NCBI GenBank assembly: GCA_030549335.1
Contig: CM060194.1
Span: forward strand, 57,440,547-57,504,546
Direction of reading: 5' to 3'
Source: Pontederia crassipes
Lineage: Eukaryota; Streptophyta; Magnoliopsida; Commelinales; Pontederiaceae
DNA: 64,000 nt
In this document: positions 11,277 through 23,049 of the stretch, in pieces
Numbering within the stretch: the stretch's first letter is position 1
Layout: every line of letters begins with the position of its first letter
Notes under the pieces: generated by a model
The model's input: only the letters and a program-made list of their open reading frames with translations
Databases searched by the model: none
What the model was told of the DNA's origin: nothing
Program-made: the position numbers and the translations under genes

Positions 11277-12943
11277 TGATGCGTTATAATTTGTAACAAT
11301 AAAATTTGCTAGCAAGTGCACTAGTCGCTCAAGTAATATAGTAAAAAGGAGTAAGAGTGTCGAACCCACGAGGAATATTATTAATTCAATATCTGAATCT
11401 TTAAATTAATAAGAGAGGAAAAACATGGATTTTGAAAATGAGTTTTATAAAATAAAATAAAGAAAATAAAATAAAGATAAGATAGTGGTGTTGAAGTTAG
11501 GCCTTAGGATGAAAATAGATCAGGATAAATGTTTGAACCATAAAAGATAAATTTAATTTTTAAAGATGGATTAGAGTCTCCCTAAGATAATCTAACATGA
11601 TTAACTTGTGGTCTCCACGACTGGCATCCCTCAATCTAATCATATAGAACTATCTTAATTTAATAAGAATTGAAGTCTCCACGACTGGTACCCCCAAAAT
11701 CATATTAAAATTAAGATGCATTAAATTGAATTCTCTAAACTATTAATCACTCCACAAACTGGTATAGATTAATAGACCACACAAACTTGATTCTCCACAC
11801 ACTAGTTATCAAATTTATGTCAATTATTAATTCCAACTAAAATCAATTATAATTAGTAAAATGAATTCTGAAATTAAACACTCCACAAACTAGTATAGCC
11901 TAATTCGGAAATTTAATTAACTAATATAAAAGTATTAAGCATAATTAATAATTGATCAGAAAAGATTAAAACAAATAAAGTAGGGTCCAAACATTTTCCT
12001 TCAATTAATAATCTCCTAAAATAATAATCTTAAAACATGGAGTTCATCCTAGAAATTTTGGAGAGATAATAACAAAATAACAATAATAATCGAAAGAATT
12101 ACACCCAAAATAGAAGTAGAGCTCTCGAATTGGGCAGACAGTCGGGCAGCCTCTCGGACTTGATCAGGGTCGTGATCAACCTCCAGCCGTCGCACCTCTC
12201 TCCTCTTGGTCGTAGCCTGCAGAGCTCACGACTCGCCGTGGAAGAAACCTGAACTTCAGAGCACGAATTGAAACGACGGATTCTTCACGTATTATAGGGT
12301 GCGGACGGCCATCAATTTGATCTCGGCCGTAACATCGTACGGTTGACTTTAAAATTATGAGATAAACTCGGCCAAAGATAAATCCTTTTATCATTACGCC
12401 CAAAGATAAATCCTTTTTATCTTTACTCCCTTAGAGTCTCGGCCGTAAGGAAATTATTTTATCTTTACTCCTTTTCATTACTCCCAAAAGATAAAAATCC
12501 TTTTACTCCCTCCAAATCTCGGCCGTAAGGAAGGGATTAAATCTTTGTTACGCCCAAAAGATAAAATCATTTAATTGTTACACCATTCATCTTCATGCCA
12601 TTACGCCCTCCAAATTTCGGCCGTAAGGAAAGACTTCTTATCATTACCCCCTCCATATCTCGGCCAAAATGATATCTTTTATCCTAATCTCGGCCGTAAT
12701 GATAAATTCTTTAAAATTACGGCGGATATAGCACAATCCATTTTAATCTCGATTTTTCTGCAAAATAATTATCAAAATTTAGTTAATCCATCCACAATTA
12801 AAATATTCAGAGAATTTAATAATTAAAATTGATAAATCCGGAATTACGATTAAAAGTGACTAAAAATGATGCATGCCATGATCAAATTACAGAAAATTTA
12901 ATTAAAATAATTAAATAAAATATGTTGTATTTTGCATGCATCA
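11277..12943 (-). repeat. Gypsy (Tat-like) 3' LTR
   Basis: The ends are TGATGCG and TGCATCA. At about 12360-12720 the LTR carries repeated units built from TTACKCCC, AAAGATAAA and TCTCGGCCGTAAGG. These lie upstream of the expected start site when read on the minus strand. The next inward word on the minus strand is TTGCTTGAGGAC, a purine-rich junction often seen before LTRs of this clade. Confidence 0.9.
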
Positions 12944-14660
12944 GTCCTCAAGCAAAAATTCAAAGATAGGCTCAAGAAAGTTTCATCATAGCCTCCACAT
13001 TATCAACTAACTAATTTTCTCACACAATTCTTCTGCACACCTACTACTCAGCATCTTATCATTTTCCATGCACTTAGCTTCATAGAGGTTCTGAATGCTA
13101 CACAAATTTAAACAATCTCAAATTCAGCCTTGTAGAAAAATAAATTATCTGTCAAATAATAGCATTAATATTGAACACATAAGTACTAATTGAGCTTAAA
13201 ACTTTTTCTTTTTCTTTTTCTTTTCATTTTTATTTTCAATCATTTTAAAAGTTCTAATCTTCAAGCAGGATTGCACAAGGAAGTCCATGTATCGGGCTTT
13301 AGACTGATGACTCCCAGACCAGATGACCTTAGGGCACCAGGTGATAAAGCACCCCTCGAGTTTACTTGCCCGAACAACCAAGGTTCTGAATGAAGAGTTC
13401 GAACTTAATCATGATTCAGTACTCTTGTGCTTCTCCATATTCCACAAGATGATCTATGTAGCAGATTTTCGATCGACGGATCCTAGAGCAGTTGCCTTTA
13501 GGTCGTCAGGCATGAACCCCTACGGATCTAATTACCCGAACACACCTTAGTTCCGGATAACACTTTTGTACCTACACATAACTTTATTCAACTTTTTTTT
13601 TACTATTTCTTTATTCAACTATTTTAAGCTCAAGGAGTACTTAATATGGTCAATAAAAAGGCTACTACTATCAAGACTTAAAAAGAAATAAAAAGGCATG
13701 AATATGATTTTGTCGTCTAGTCATTCATAATTCTACTTAGCATAGGCACACAGTCCATAAGTCTGATACTAAAATAGCAAGTGATAAGAACGAAAAGCAT
13801 TCAAATTTCATCAATTAATAACATGTCTTTGAACTTTTACTTAAAGATAATTAAAACAGTAAGACAAGAGTTAGTAAGATGGTAGCAAAAATAAATGCAT
13901 GCAATGGTATTTTTAAAAAATTTTTCAATTTTTCACTTTTTTGGATTTTTTTACAAATAGATGCAAACATAAGCAAATAAAAAGAAAGAAACATGCAATG
14001 CATGAAATGCAAACTCTCCCAAGCTTGAACCAGACACTGTCCTCAGTGTTAAGCCAACACGGGAAAGAGTGAAGATAATATGGAAAAACTAAAGAAATGA
14101 AAATAAAGAAAAGGGAAAAGATACAATCGGATTTATTGTCGGTGGAGAGATGCTCGGCCTCAATATATATATCGATAAAGGTGTCGGTGAGAGGAGATCT
14201 CGGTCGATAATTGATGGATCTCGGCTGATAATGGAGAGTCTCAGCCGATAATTGATGGATCTCGACCGATAATGGAGAGTCTCGACCATAAAAGCTTGGC
14301 CGCAAAATTTTGTTGATGAAGATCTCAGCCGTGCAATCTCGGCCGTAAGGAACTGGCCGTAATGTGTTGTGGTGTTTTTGGGCGTAAGGGAGTGGCGGTG
14401 ACGCCGTCAGTTCTTGTCTGGGCGTAAGAGAGCAGCGGAGACGGCGTGAGACTTCGGCCGTAAGAGGAAAGTTTGCGCAGGTGTCGGATTTTACGCCCTA
14501 TTGTCATGTCCGAAGTTCTCTCCTTCCGCAGATGACTCAACAAAATAAAAACTATTACCACAACTAAAGATATTAATCAACAAACTAATGAAAGACTAAT
14601 ATAAAGAAATAATAAAAAGGATAAAAATAGTTCTGATTTATAGTCGTCAGCTTGACTTAG
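12944..14660 (-). other. Non-coding 3' interior of the Gypsy element with a tandem CGGCCG-like array
   Basis: No pol domain was recognised. At about 14150-14290 there is an imperfect tandem array of roughly 30-bp units. Each unit joins GATCTCGGCCGATAAT-like words to ATGGAGAGT or TTGATGGATCT. Further CGGCCGTAA words run to 14470. Two related segments at about 13290-13390 and 13470-13555 look like diverged copies of each other, sharing a GACCTTAGG/GCCTTTAGG word and TACCCGAACA-like ends. Their function is unknown. Confidence 0.6.
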
Positions 14661-14672
14661 TCTTGATGATAA

Positions 14673-14879
14673 TCAAGGCCTATTTTGCTCTTCTCCCCTT
14701 GGATTTTTCTCTATGTTGCTTAGGAGAGAGCCCGGTGTACGTCCAGTCAGTTGTGCCGCCATCTGGCCCAGTTGTCTTTCTAAATTTCGAATTGATGCAT
14801 CCTGATTCGTGGCTCTAGATTCCATATTCTTTTGCAACGCTTGCATGGTGTCTATGATCTGTGCCATCATCTTCTGCAT
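14673..14879 (-). mobile_element. Gypsy gag, C-terminal region
   Basis: The 68-residue stretch includes NQDASIRNLERQLGQMAAQL and GSLLSNIEKNPRGE. This matches the conserved ..ASIRNLE.Q.GQLA..L..RP.GSLPS.TE.NPK.. segment that follows gag in Athila/Tat elements. It is part of the fossil Gypsy element and lies next to the main gag frame. Confidence 0.8.
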
Positions 14880-14963
14880 GTGATTTGATGGTTGATATTG
14901 GGTAGTATCAGGTTGCCTTTTCAGTATCTAATCTTTTGATGGACCAGAAGGTTGGCCTTGATT

Positions 14964-15986
14964 CTAATTATAGGCAAACTTCGGATTATTTCTCCAACCA
15001 TAATCGTTGCTCCTGAAAAATGGGTTGGAAATAAAGTTAGCATTTTCAATTTGATTTGAATCTGAAGTGTTACCTGTAGGGCTATAATTGCTTGAATTTC
15101 TCATTAGTGACATCATCTGCTCGAATTTTTGATTAAGTGACTCCAGCTGAGCCACTATTTCTGAATATTGTATTCCTTGTATAGCATGTACATCATGAGT
15201 TCGGCGAGATGATCTCCTTTCTTGGCTCGACTTGAGGGCTACAGCTTCAATTATATCCTGTATCTCACTAGGGCGTTTAGATCCCAGTACTATTCCTCCT
15301 GCTGATTGATCGAGCTTATCTTGATCTGCAGCTCGCAATCCATGATAAAAATCTTCCATCACTTGCCACTTTGGAATTCTATTGTCAGGAACTCTGGCCA
15401 GCAGCTCCTTATATCGTTCCCAGGCCTCATATAATGTTCCATCATCGTCTTGAACAAATGCCCTCAGCTCTCTTCTATATTTGCCTGCTTTTTGTGGTGG
15501 GCAATATTTTCCAACAAATTTTTCTACCAGCTCCAACCATGAGTGAATCGATCCTGCAGACAAATTTTTAAACCAAGTGGAAGCTTTGTCACGTAAAGAT
15601 TGTGGAAACAATAAAAGACGAATAACTTCAGTAGAAATATTATTATTTCTAAAGGTGCTCAGAGTAGCAAGAAATTTGTCAAGGTGATCGTGAGGGTCTT
15701 CATGAAATCCTCCTCCAAATTGAGATGCTTGAATCATCCTCACGATTGCCGGATTGATCTCAAAATTATTTGCATTGATTTTAGGTAGCACAATGCATGA
15801 TTCTCGATCATTATATCTGGCCGAGATATATTCTCTCATAGAGAGTTCCTCTTCATTTTCCCGTCGATTATTTTGTGGCAGAACTAATTCATTTCGTTGC
15901 TCATTATTGCGTGTTTGTTCAGCCATTCTTCTTATATCTCTTCTTAATCGGCGAGCAGTTCTTTCAATTTCAAGATCAAATTCCAA
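14964..15986 (-). mobile_element. Gypsy gag (retrotransposon gag domain, 340 residues)
   Basis: This open frame has the retrotransposon gag domain at about residues 90-235. Conserved features are DPHDHLDKFL, LLFPQSLRDKA..W, a SW..L...FV.KY.PP block and FYHGL. The N-terminus is Arg/Glu/Asn-rich, with RRLRRDIRRMAEQ. In an active element the product would assemble the particle around the RNA. It is the only sizeable coding segment of this element. The family assignment follows the gag pattern and the tRNA-Asp primer site. Confidence 0.9.
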
Positions 15987-17955
15987 AATTGGATTTGAAC
16001 TCCTAGTGTGCTGTCTGAAATTATCAGACGAGTCCAGGATTAGTTGTGATTAAATCTTCAATAGTACCTGGAACAACTAATTTTTAGTAGAATAAAAGAA
16101 ATATATATATATATACAAAAATAAATAAAAAGAAATACAGATAATAAGTCACGAAGAAATAAGATTTAAATTGATAAAGATAAAAATCTTTCGGCAATTA
16201 TCGAATTAAAAAAAAAATCATTAGGCCAGAGAATAATTATTCGAAATCGAATTACGACCGCCAAACGCTCTTCAAACCAATTCAAATGCCAAAAATAACA
16301 TCTCGATCGGAAGTAAATCGAATAGATGATCATAAAAATCATGTGCTCGTTCGGCCGTAAAACTTGGAAGAATTAACGATGATGTACCAAACGACACAAA
16401 ACGAATCAGAACTAATTTGCGGCCGTAAAGTTAATAAGCAAACATTATTTTCAGAGAAGAAATAAGATTAATCGGCCGTAATACAGAAATAGATTTACGG
16501 CTGAAATTAGATTAGTAATCCGAGGCTCGTTTGGCCGCAAAAACCATAGAACAGTGTCGAAAGTGATTAATCAACGTGAAGGCATAAAACTTGTTGGATT
16601 ATGGCCGAAACAAAATTGCAAGATGGCGTAAAAATTAACTGAATTATGTCGGCCGAAAGAGGATTAAATTGACTCTGGGCGTAAAGAACCGAAGTCTACA
16701 GCCTTTTGGCCGTAAAACAGAACATGTTTTCGGCCGAGATAAAAATTGAACGAAATGTCGCCAAATGAATCATTACGGCCGACAAAGAATACATTCGTAC
16801 GGGGCATAAATCGGACATTAATCAATGAAGATTAAGTCAAAACGTGCGCCAACTAGGGGTAATCAAATCAGTATGGTGGCGTAAAAATGAATGTTCAGAA
16901 GAGATCGACCGGTAAAACAGAAAGTTATCCACGTCTCGGTCGTAATACAATTTGTATCAGAAAATTGAAATACGAATCCAAGCGACAAATAAAAATTACG
17001 GCCGAGATTATTAAGAGATCAATTCTCGGCCGAGATGAAAATTCAAGCCGTAGAAGGAATAATAACATGGAATCATGCGCTAAATCCATCCAATACGAAA
17101 GAAAATTAAATCATCATTAATAAAGTCAAATTTCGGCCATAAACAAAATGAAGAAAATAATTCTCGGCCGTTAATCAATATTGAAAATAAGAGAGAAATC
17201 AATTCGATCATAAAGTGAATCTCGACCGTAAAGATAAAAATTGTCAATTAAGCCGAAACAAGGTCACATCAATCAGAAATATATTACGGCCGAGATGAAG
17301 TCAACACAATTGGCCGTAAAGTAAAATAGGGTTTCGGCCGAAATAAAATCGAATGAAACTTGAGAATATTACCCAACTCTTACGTCGACAATTGAATCAT
17401 TACGGCCGAAAGTGAATTAAGTCGAAACGTGATCCTTTACGGCCGAGCAAGAATAAATCGCTTTGGCCAAAGCAAAGTCAAATTTTTTTTACGAAAAGTT
17501 CAAACTATTAAAACTTTACGTCCGAGAAAGAATAAAATTCATATGAGGCCAATGAAACGTGATCCAAATAAGGCATAAAGAACAATTCATAAATGGTTGG
17601 CAGAAACAAGGTCAAATCATCAATGTATGGTCATGGCGTAAAATAACGTTCGGATAAAATTACGGCCGTAAAATAGAAGATTAGAACTCATAATCGATAT
17701 TGCGAGGCCGTAAAATCAGTAAAGCCGACAAAATAAATTACGGTCGTGAAACCATAAGTCGACATAATCGACGTCAGAATTTGAGCCTAAAGTCAACAAA
17801 TTCAAAATGCCGTGACCTTTATCTGCAAAAGAAAATTGTTAGTTAATTCACAAGAAATAAAAATAATTAAAATAGTACATGTTTATAGAGAATTATTTAC
17901 AATTTATTTACATCTCCTAATAATTCATATAAATCAGAAATTAATTAATAAAATA
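15987..17955 (-). promoter_or_regulatory. Gypsy leader with dense CGGCCG words
   Basis: This non-coding leader lies between the primer site and gag. By eye it holds about twenty copies of a CGGCCG or GGCCG word flanked by T/A and followed by TAA, AAA or AGA. The copies are irregularly spaced from about 16350 to 17720 and occur in both orientations, for example TTCGGCCGTAA and TACGGCCGAGA. A short (AT)n run lies near 16103-16120. The same word recurs in the LTRs of this family and in the 14150-14470 array. Its function is unknown. Confidence 0.7.
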
Positions 17956-17974
17956 TTCCCCGACAACGGTGCCA
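17956..17974 (-). promoter_or_regulatory. tRNA-Asp-type primer-binding site
   Basis: The minus-strand reading TGGCACCGTTGTCGGGGAA is near-complementary to the 3' end of plant tRNA-Asp (CCCCGGCAACGGCGCCA), with two changes. It is separated by 6 bp from the LTR edge at 17981. This fixes the element's orientation as minus. Confidence 0.85.
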
Positions 17975-17980
17975 AAAACT

Positions 17981-19711
17981 TGATGCGTTGAAATGATGTA
18001 GCAAAATAAAATCGCTAGCAAGTGCACTAGTCGATCAAGTAATATAGTAATAGGAGTAAGAGTGTCGAACCCACGAGGAATATTATTAATTCAATATCTG
18101 AATTTATAAATTAATAAGAGAGAAAAAAACATGGATTTTGAAAATGAGTTTTAAAAGATAAAGAAAATAAGATAAAGATAAGATAGTGGTGTTGAAGTTA
18201 GGCCTTAGGATGAAAATAGATCAGGATAAATATTTGAACCATAAAAGATAAATTTAATCTTTAAAGATGGATTAGAGTCTTCCTAAAGTAATCTAACATG
18301 ATTAACTTGTGGTCTCCACGACTGACATCCCTCAATCTAATTATATAGAACTATCTTAATTTAATAAGAATTGAAGTCTCCACGACTGGTACCCCCAAAA
18401 TCATATTAAAATTAAGATGCATTAAATTGAATTCTCTAGACTATTAATCACTCCACAAACTGGTATAGATTAATAGACCACACAAACTTGATTCTCCACA
18501 CACTAGTTATCAAATTTATGTCAATTATTAATTCCAAATAAAATCAATTATAATTAGTATAATGAATTCTGAAATTAAACACTCCACAAACTGGTATAGC
18601 CTAATTCAGAAATTTAATTAACTAACATAAAAGCATTAAGCACAATTAATAATTGATCAGAAAAGATTAAAGCAAATAAAATAGGGTCCAAACATTTCCC
18701 TCCAATTAATAATCTCCTAAAATAATAATCCTAAAAACATGGAGTTCATCCTAGAAATTCCAGAGAGATAATAAAATACAAATCATAAAAATTGAAAGAA
18801 TTACACCCAAAATAGAGATCTCGAATCTAGCAAACAGTCGGGCAGCCTCTCGGACTTGATCAGGGTCGCGATCAACCTTCAACCGTCGCACCTCTCTCCC
18901 CTTGGTCGTAGCCTGCAGAGCTCACGACTCGCCGTGGAAGAAACCTGAACTTCAGAGCACCAATTGAAATGACGGATTCTTTCCGTATTTATAGGTGCGG
19001 ACGGCCTTCAATTTCTATCTTTACCCCTTTTGAATCTTGGGCAAAACGAATTCTTTTATCTTTACTCCCTCCAAATCTCGGCCAAAACAAAGAAGAGTCC
19101 CTATCATTACTCCCTTTGAATCTCGGCCAAAACCAAATTTTCCTGCCATTACGCCCTCCAAATCTCGGCCAAAACGAAGAAGAGTCCTTCATTATTATGC
19201 CCAAAATGATAAGTCATTTCTTATCTTTACCCCCTCCAAATCTCGGCCAAAACAATAATCCTTTATCCTAATCTCGGACAAAACAATGAGTTCTTCTTTC
19301 CATTACGCTCAAAAAGATAATATCTTTTTATTTTTTACCCCCTTCATATCTCGACCAAAAAGTGATCATCTTCTTTGTAATCTCGCCCAAAATGATGAAA
19401 TCTGATCTCGTTACGCCCAAAATTCAAGTTGCATTCGTTTTTACCCCCAACGAAGTAAGATGTAATTTATCCAACCATGAGATCATCTCGGCCGAAATAT
19501 AATTCTTTACGGCCGATTCATTTTACCTGCAAAATAATTATAAAAATTACGTAAATTCCTATTTAGTTAAAATATTCAAAACATTAATAATTAAAATTGA
19601 TAAATCCGAAATTACGACTAAAAGTGACTAAAAATGATGCATGCCATGAACAAATTATAGAAAAATTAATTAAAATAATAATCTAAAATATGTTGTATTT
19701 TGCATGCATCA
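17981..19711 (-). repeat. Gypsy (Tat-like) 5' LTR
   Basis: The ends are TGATGCG and TGCATCA. Minus-strand TATAAATA is at 18986-18993. Upstream of it, at about 19010-19500, are tandem units of roughly 50 bp. Each combines TTTACTCCC, CCAAATCTCGGCC and an AAAACGAA-like tail. The open frames that translate these units (PPNLGQN and SKSRPKQ repeats) are judged non-coding. Confidence 0.9.
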
Positions 19712-20672
19712 TGGGGCAAAGAAGAACCCTTTACATCAAACCATCTTTTATCTGCTTCGAGAGGTAAGGCACTCATCCTCTAGGAAGCTTATCTTTTTTT
19801 CTCGTTCAAAATGTAAGATATGGAACCTCTTTTACACAGGAGCTCACTCAGTTCTCTAAACAATGGTTTCTCTCTTTTACAATATCATGCTCACAAGAAG
19901 AAAAGAGAGAAAGAAGATAAACTAGAACAATAAATTCAAGAAAATTATATTCTTTTGATGATTTGAAGTTTTTCTTCAATGCTTGGATGGATGCATTTTC
20001 TTCAGACTTTTGCACTCCTTTTATAGCCTTCTACATATGAAAAATTCGTTCAAAAATTGTTCCACAAATTTCTCCTTGAAAAATATCCATTACTGTTCAT
20101 TTCAGCCAAGAACCGATCGACCGCACTTATGGACCGGTTGACCGGTCTATGTGACCGTTGCGCGATTTCCTCAGTGACCGCAATTGGTCGGTCATCTGGT
20201 CTATCGACCGATGTGTCGACCTGTGTAGTCTCGTCATTTTGTATTATTTTAATCGTTGAGTTGATCGGTCGACCGGTGCGTCGATCAGATTGTCGACCGG
20301 TGTGGTCTCGATATTGAATTTGATAATCTGTGCATTGAACGGTCAATCAATATGTTTGATCGGTCGATCGGTGCCTCAACCGACTTTCACATCTTCGACC
20401 GGCAAGTTGACTGTCCTGCACTATTTTAAGCATAACTTTCTACATAGTTATCCAAATTAGATAATTTTGAATTCTATGGATAGCTAACAGAATTCTCTAA
20501 AATTTTTATATTTATTATTCATCTAAAATCTAATGAGATTATAATAAATTATTCAATCAAAATTTAGTTCATAAAGTTGTCCATTTCTATTTAATCTTTT
20601 CATATAACTATAGTTTTTCGAGGTTTATATCATCAATATAATTTTATAGGACAATAAAATTTTGCTCTAACA
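19712..20672 (-). repeat. Copia-A 3' LTR, inner part
   Basis: This continues the LTR begun at 10962-11276. Its AACCCTTTACATCAAACCA start matches 23312 onward in the other LTR. Minus-strand TATAAAAG is at about 20018-20025. A GTCGAC-type array lies at 20111-20405, upstream of it. The LTR ends CTCTAACA, next to a minus-strand purine tract (20673-20687). Confidence 0.85.
20111..20405. repeat. GTCGAC dyad-word cluster 1 (Copia-A 3' LTR)
   Basis: There are many diverged copies of GGTCGACCG, such as CGACCGGTTGACCGGTC and GATCGGTCGACCGG, irregularly spaced in AT-rich surroundings. The cluster lies roughly 90-390 bp upstream of the minus-strand TATA box. Confidence 0.75.
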
Positions 20673-21743
20673 ATCTCCCCTTTTTTATGAATATAAATCG
20701 GGAAATATTAAAAATATGTAAGTTGAAAGTTTGTAAAATTAATTTTTACTCCCCCTAAAACTAAGCTTTCCTTACAAGGATAGATATGCACATAAGTAAT
20801 AATTGTAAGGTACTTTTTCATATCAAGTTATATTTAAGTCATGTTTCTCCCCCTTTCATTTTATCAAAAAGAAATTTGCATAAGTAGTAATATATAACTC
20901 TCTCTTAATCATATAAAAAAAATATGTATTCTCCATTTTTGTCATATAAGAAATATATAAAGTATCACATCATAAGAACTGATTCATATATAATAAAAAA
21001 ATTACTCCCCCTAAATTTCATGACCAGTTTATAGTGGCAAAATGTGAAATCAAACATGTCTCATATGATAAAGGATCAAGACATTGCATAAAATTTTGAG
21101 ATAACAATGATATCAGGATTATATCAAATAATCAAGATTTTAACAATAAAGGTAACTAGATCATATTTAAGATGAGTGAATGAAAAAAAATATATAATAT
21201 GCTCCCCCTATCGCTATGAGCAATTTTCTTTTTCTATTTTATATGTCCCTCTTTTCTTTCAAAAAAATAATAATTTTGAAATTTTGAGTAAGATATTAAA
21301 AAGTAAACTTCACACTTAAGAATCATGATAGTACAGTAAATTTAAAAAAATGTAAATTATAATCAATGCTCATAATTTTTTAAGTAAATGATACTTTTAC
21401 CATGACCTTTGTGTCTTCACATTTCATATACGCTTGTCCTTTGCTTTATACGTGAGGCACGCCTGAAAAATAATTATTTGATCTTTGATACCCAAGTTTC
21501 TTTTGCTTCAATTTTGTTAGTTAAGGTTCCTTTTGACATGATTTTCCTACTATGCATTAATAAGCATAGTAACCATAAAATCCACATGAAAAATAAGTAA
21601 TATGTGAATTTTTTAAGGATTTATCACAAGAATATTTAAATTTTCAATAAGTATGTCCAAAGTATTTCCTAGAATTACTTTTCTTTGCATAAGAGCTAAC
21701 CTTATCAATCTTTTGTGAATTTTTCAAAAAGTATTTTCCTTAT

Positions 21744-22879
21744 TTACTTTTTCTGAAGAACATGCTTTTTTACAATTTCACATGCATGTGTAATTTTTAA
21801 AAAATTAATTTCATTTTTCGAGCTTTCGTTTTCCACAAAATATGTATTTTTTTCTTTTTTTAATTTTTCAAACTCATGTAATAATTTTTCATTTTCCTCT
21901 TCAAGTGAACGATACCTTTTTATAAGAGAGAAAAATTCTTTATGCAAATCAAAGAAAAGATCTTCTTCAGAAGAGCTTGATGAGTCATTACTTGAATTTG
22001 AATGGTAAAAAATTACATCATCATTGTGTACTATTAAGCATAGGTATGCATAATCAGTAGAAGAGTTTAATGAGTCACTTACTTCACTTGATTCTTCATA
22101 TTTTTTCTTCTTCCCTTTCTGAGATGTTTCTTCTTTGTCATTTTTTATGATACTAGAATGTCTTTCTTGATGATGTTTATATAATCTTCTGGTTGGTTTC
22201 TCATTATTCTCTTTCTTTTTTATCAACTTGAGATACTTATCTAACTTTCTTATGTAGCGTGCGTGTCTCTTTTCATCGACTTTTTTTTCACCTGAGTCTT
22301 CCTTTGATTTCAATGTTAATGTCTTTCTTTTGCGAGCATTTGCTTCTTCTTCTTGCTGAATTTTGATCTCATAGTTTAATAAAGAATCAATTATATCATC
22401 AAAATTCAGACTGTTCAAGCATTTTTCTTCAATTACGTCCTCTATATATGCCATTTGGAGGAGAGAGACATGAGAAACTTTTTCACTTTTTTTTTTTTTT
22501 TTTTTGGGGGGGGGGGGGGGTTAGTTATTGGCTGACCTAAGAAGGCTAAGCCTCACAATATCGTTAAATCATACAATCATATCATTAATGGATTCATTTT
22601 TTTGTATTTTGAAGGAATCATATTGATGATTTAAAATATTTAATCTAGATTCTTTAACTCATCCGTTCCTTCATAAGCAGGAATGAGTTTATTCCAAATT
22701 TCATTTGCACTTTCACAATTGGAAATCCGATTAAACTCCGTTGAATTCAAAACACAATAAAAGATATTTTTAGCTTTCCAATTAAGTTTTAGAAAAAAAA
22801 ATTCTCGTTCGGTGTATTCTAAAAGTAATTTTTCATGTAAATAATAACTTTTCAACAATGTCCCACATGTCAATACCAA
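21744..22879 (-). mobile_element. Copia-A gag fossil
   Basis: Minus-strand frames resemble the gag of the SIRE-like Copia-B element at 33479-35056. Both share WKAKNIFYC, STEFNRISNCESANEIW, KRKTL and a Lys/Glu-rich coiled C-terminal half. It is broken in several places. No pol domain follows toward the 3' LTR; 20688-21740 is AT-rich non-coding DNA. Confidence 0.8.
22486..22521. repeat. Poly-T/poly-G homopolymer junction
   Basis: About 18 T are followed directly by about 16 G, inside the Copia-A gag region. It could be a real low-complexity tract or an error-prone assembly point. Confidence 0.8.
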
Positions 22880-23036
22880 TAGAACATCTGTATGCTTGTA
22901 TCATAATTTTCCAATATGCAAAATTTGATGCATTAAAAAGCGGAGGACGACTAATTAATTGACCATCGAAAAAAACTAAATCCACTTGATACCATAGCTC
23001 TCAAGATGTTTAAATCTTAAAAACAATAGCAATCTG

Positions 23037-23048
23037 CTTTGATACCAA
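23037..23048 (-). promoter_or_regulatory. Initiator tRNA-Met-type primer-binding site of Copia-A
   Basis: The minus strand reads TGGTATCAAAGC, one change from the usual TGGTATCAGAGC. It adjoins the LTR edge at 23050 and orients the element to the minus strand. Confidence 0.8.
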
Positions 23049-23049
23049 T

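Larger units (their letters stand above)
11277..19711 (-). mobile_element. Gag-only Gypsy retrotransposon, Tat/Athila-like, nested in the Copia-A LTR
   Basis: This is a minus-strand element. The 3' LTR is 11277-12943 (1667 bp) and the 5' LTR is 17981-19711 (1731 bp), both with TGATGC...GCATCA ends. The primer site is at 17956-17974 and reads TGGCACCGTTGTCGGGGAA on the minus strand, close to the 3' end of plant tRNA-Asp. It is followed by a non-coding leader of about 2 kb, gag (15986 down to about 14673), and about 1.7 kb of non-coding sequence to the 3' LTR. There is no protease, integrase or reverse transcriptase, so mobility would need a helper. The immediate flanks (GTCCT and TGGGG) do not match, so no target duplication survives. 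The LTR pair differs visibly throughout, so it is not recent. Confidence 0.9.

Noticed and set aside
17956-17974. tRNA gene fragment
   Set aside because: The match to tRNA-Asp covers only the 3' end and lies next to an LTR edge, so it is a primer-binding site.
18969-19271. Plus-strand frame with PPNLGQN repeats (100 codons)
   Set aside because: It translates the tandem CGGCC units of the Gypsy LTR upstream region, with no gene-like context.
20111-20405. CRISPR-like array
   Set aside because: The spaced GTCGAC words have irregular spacing, diverged units and sit in plant LTRs; CRISPR arrays are prokaryotic and regular.
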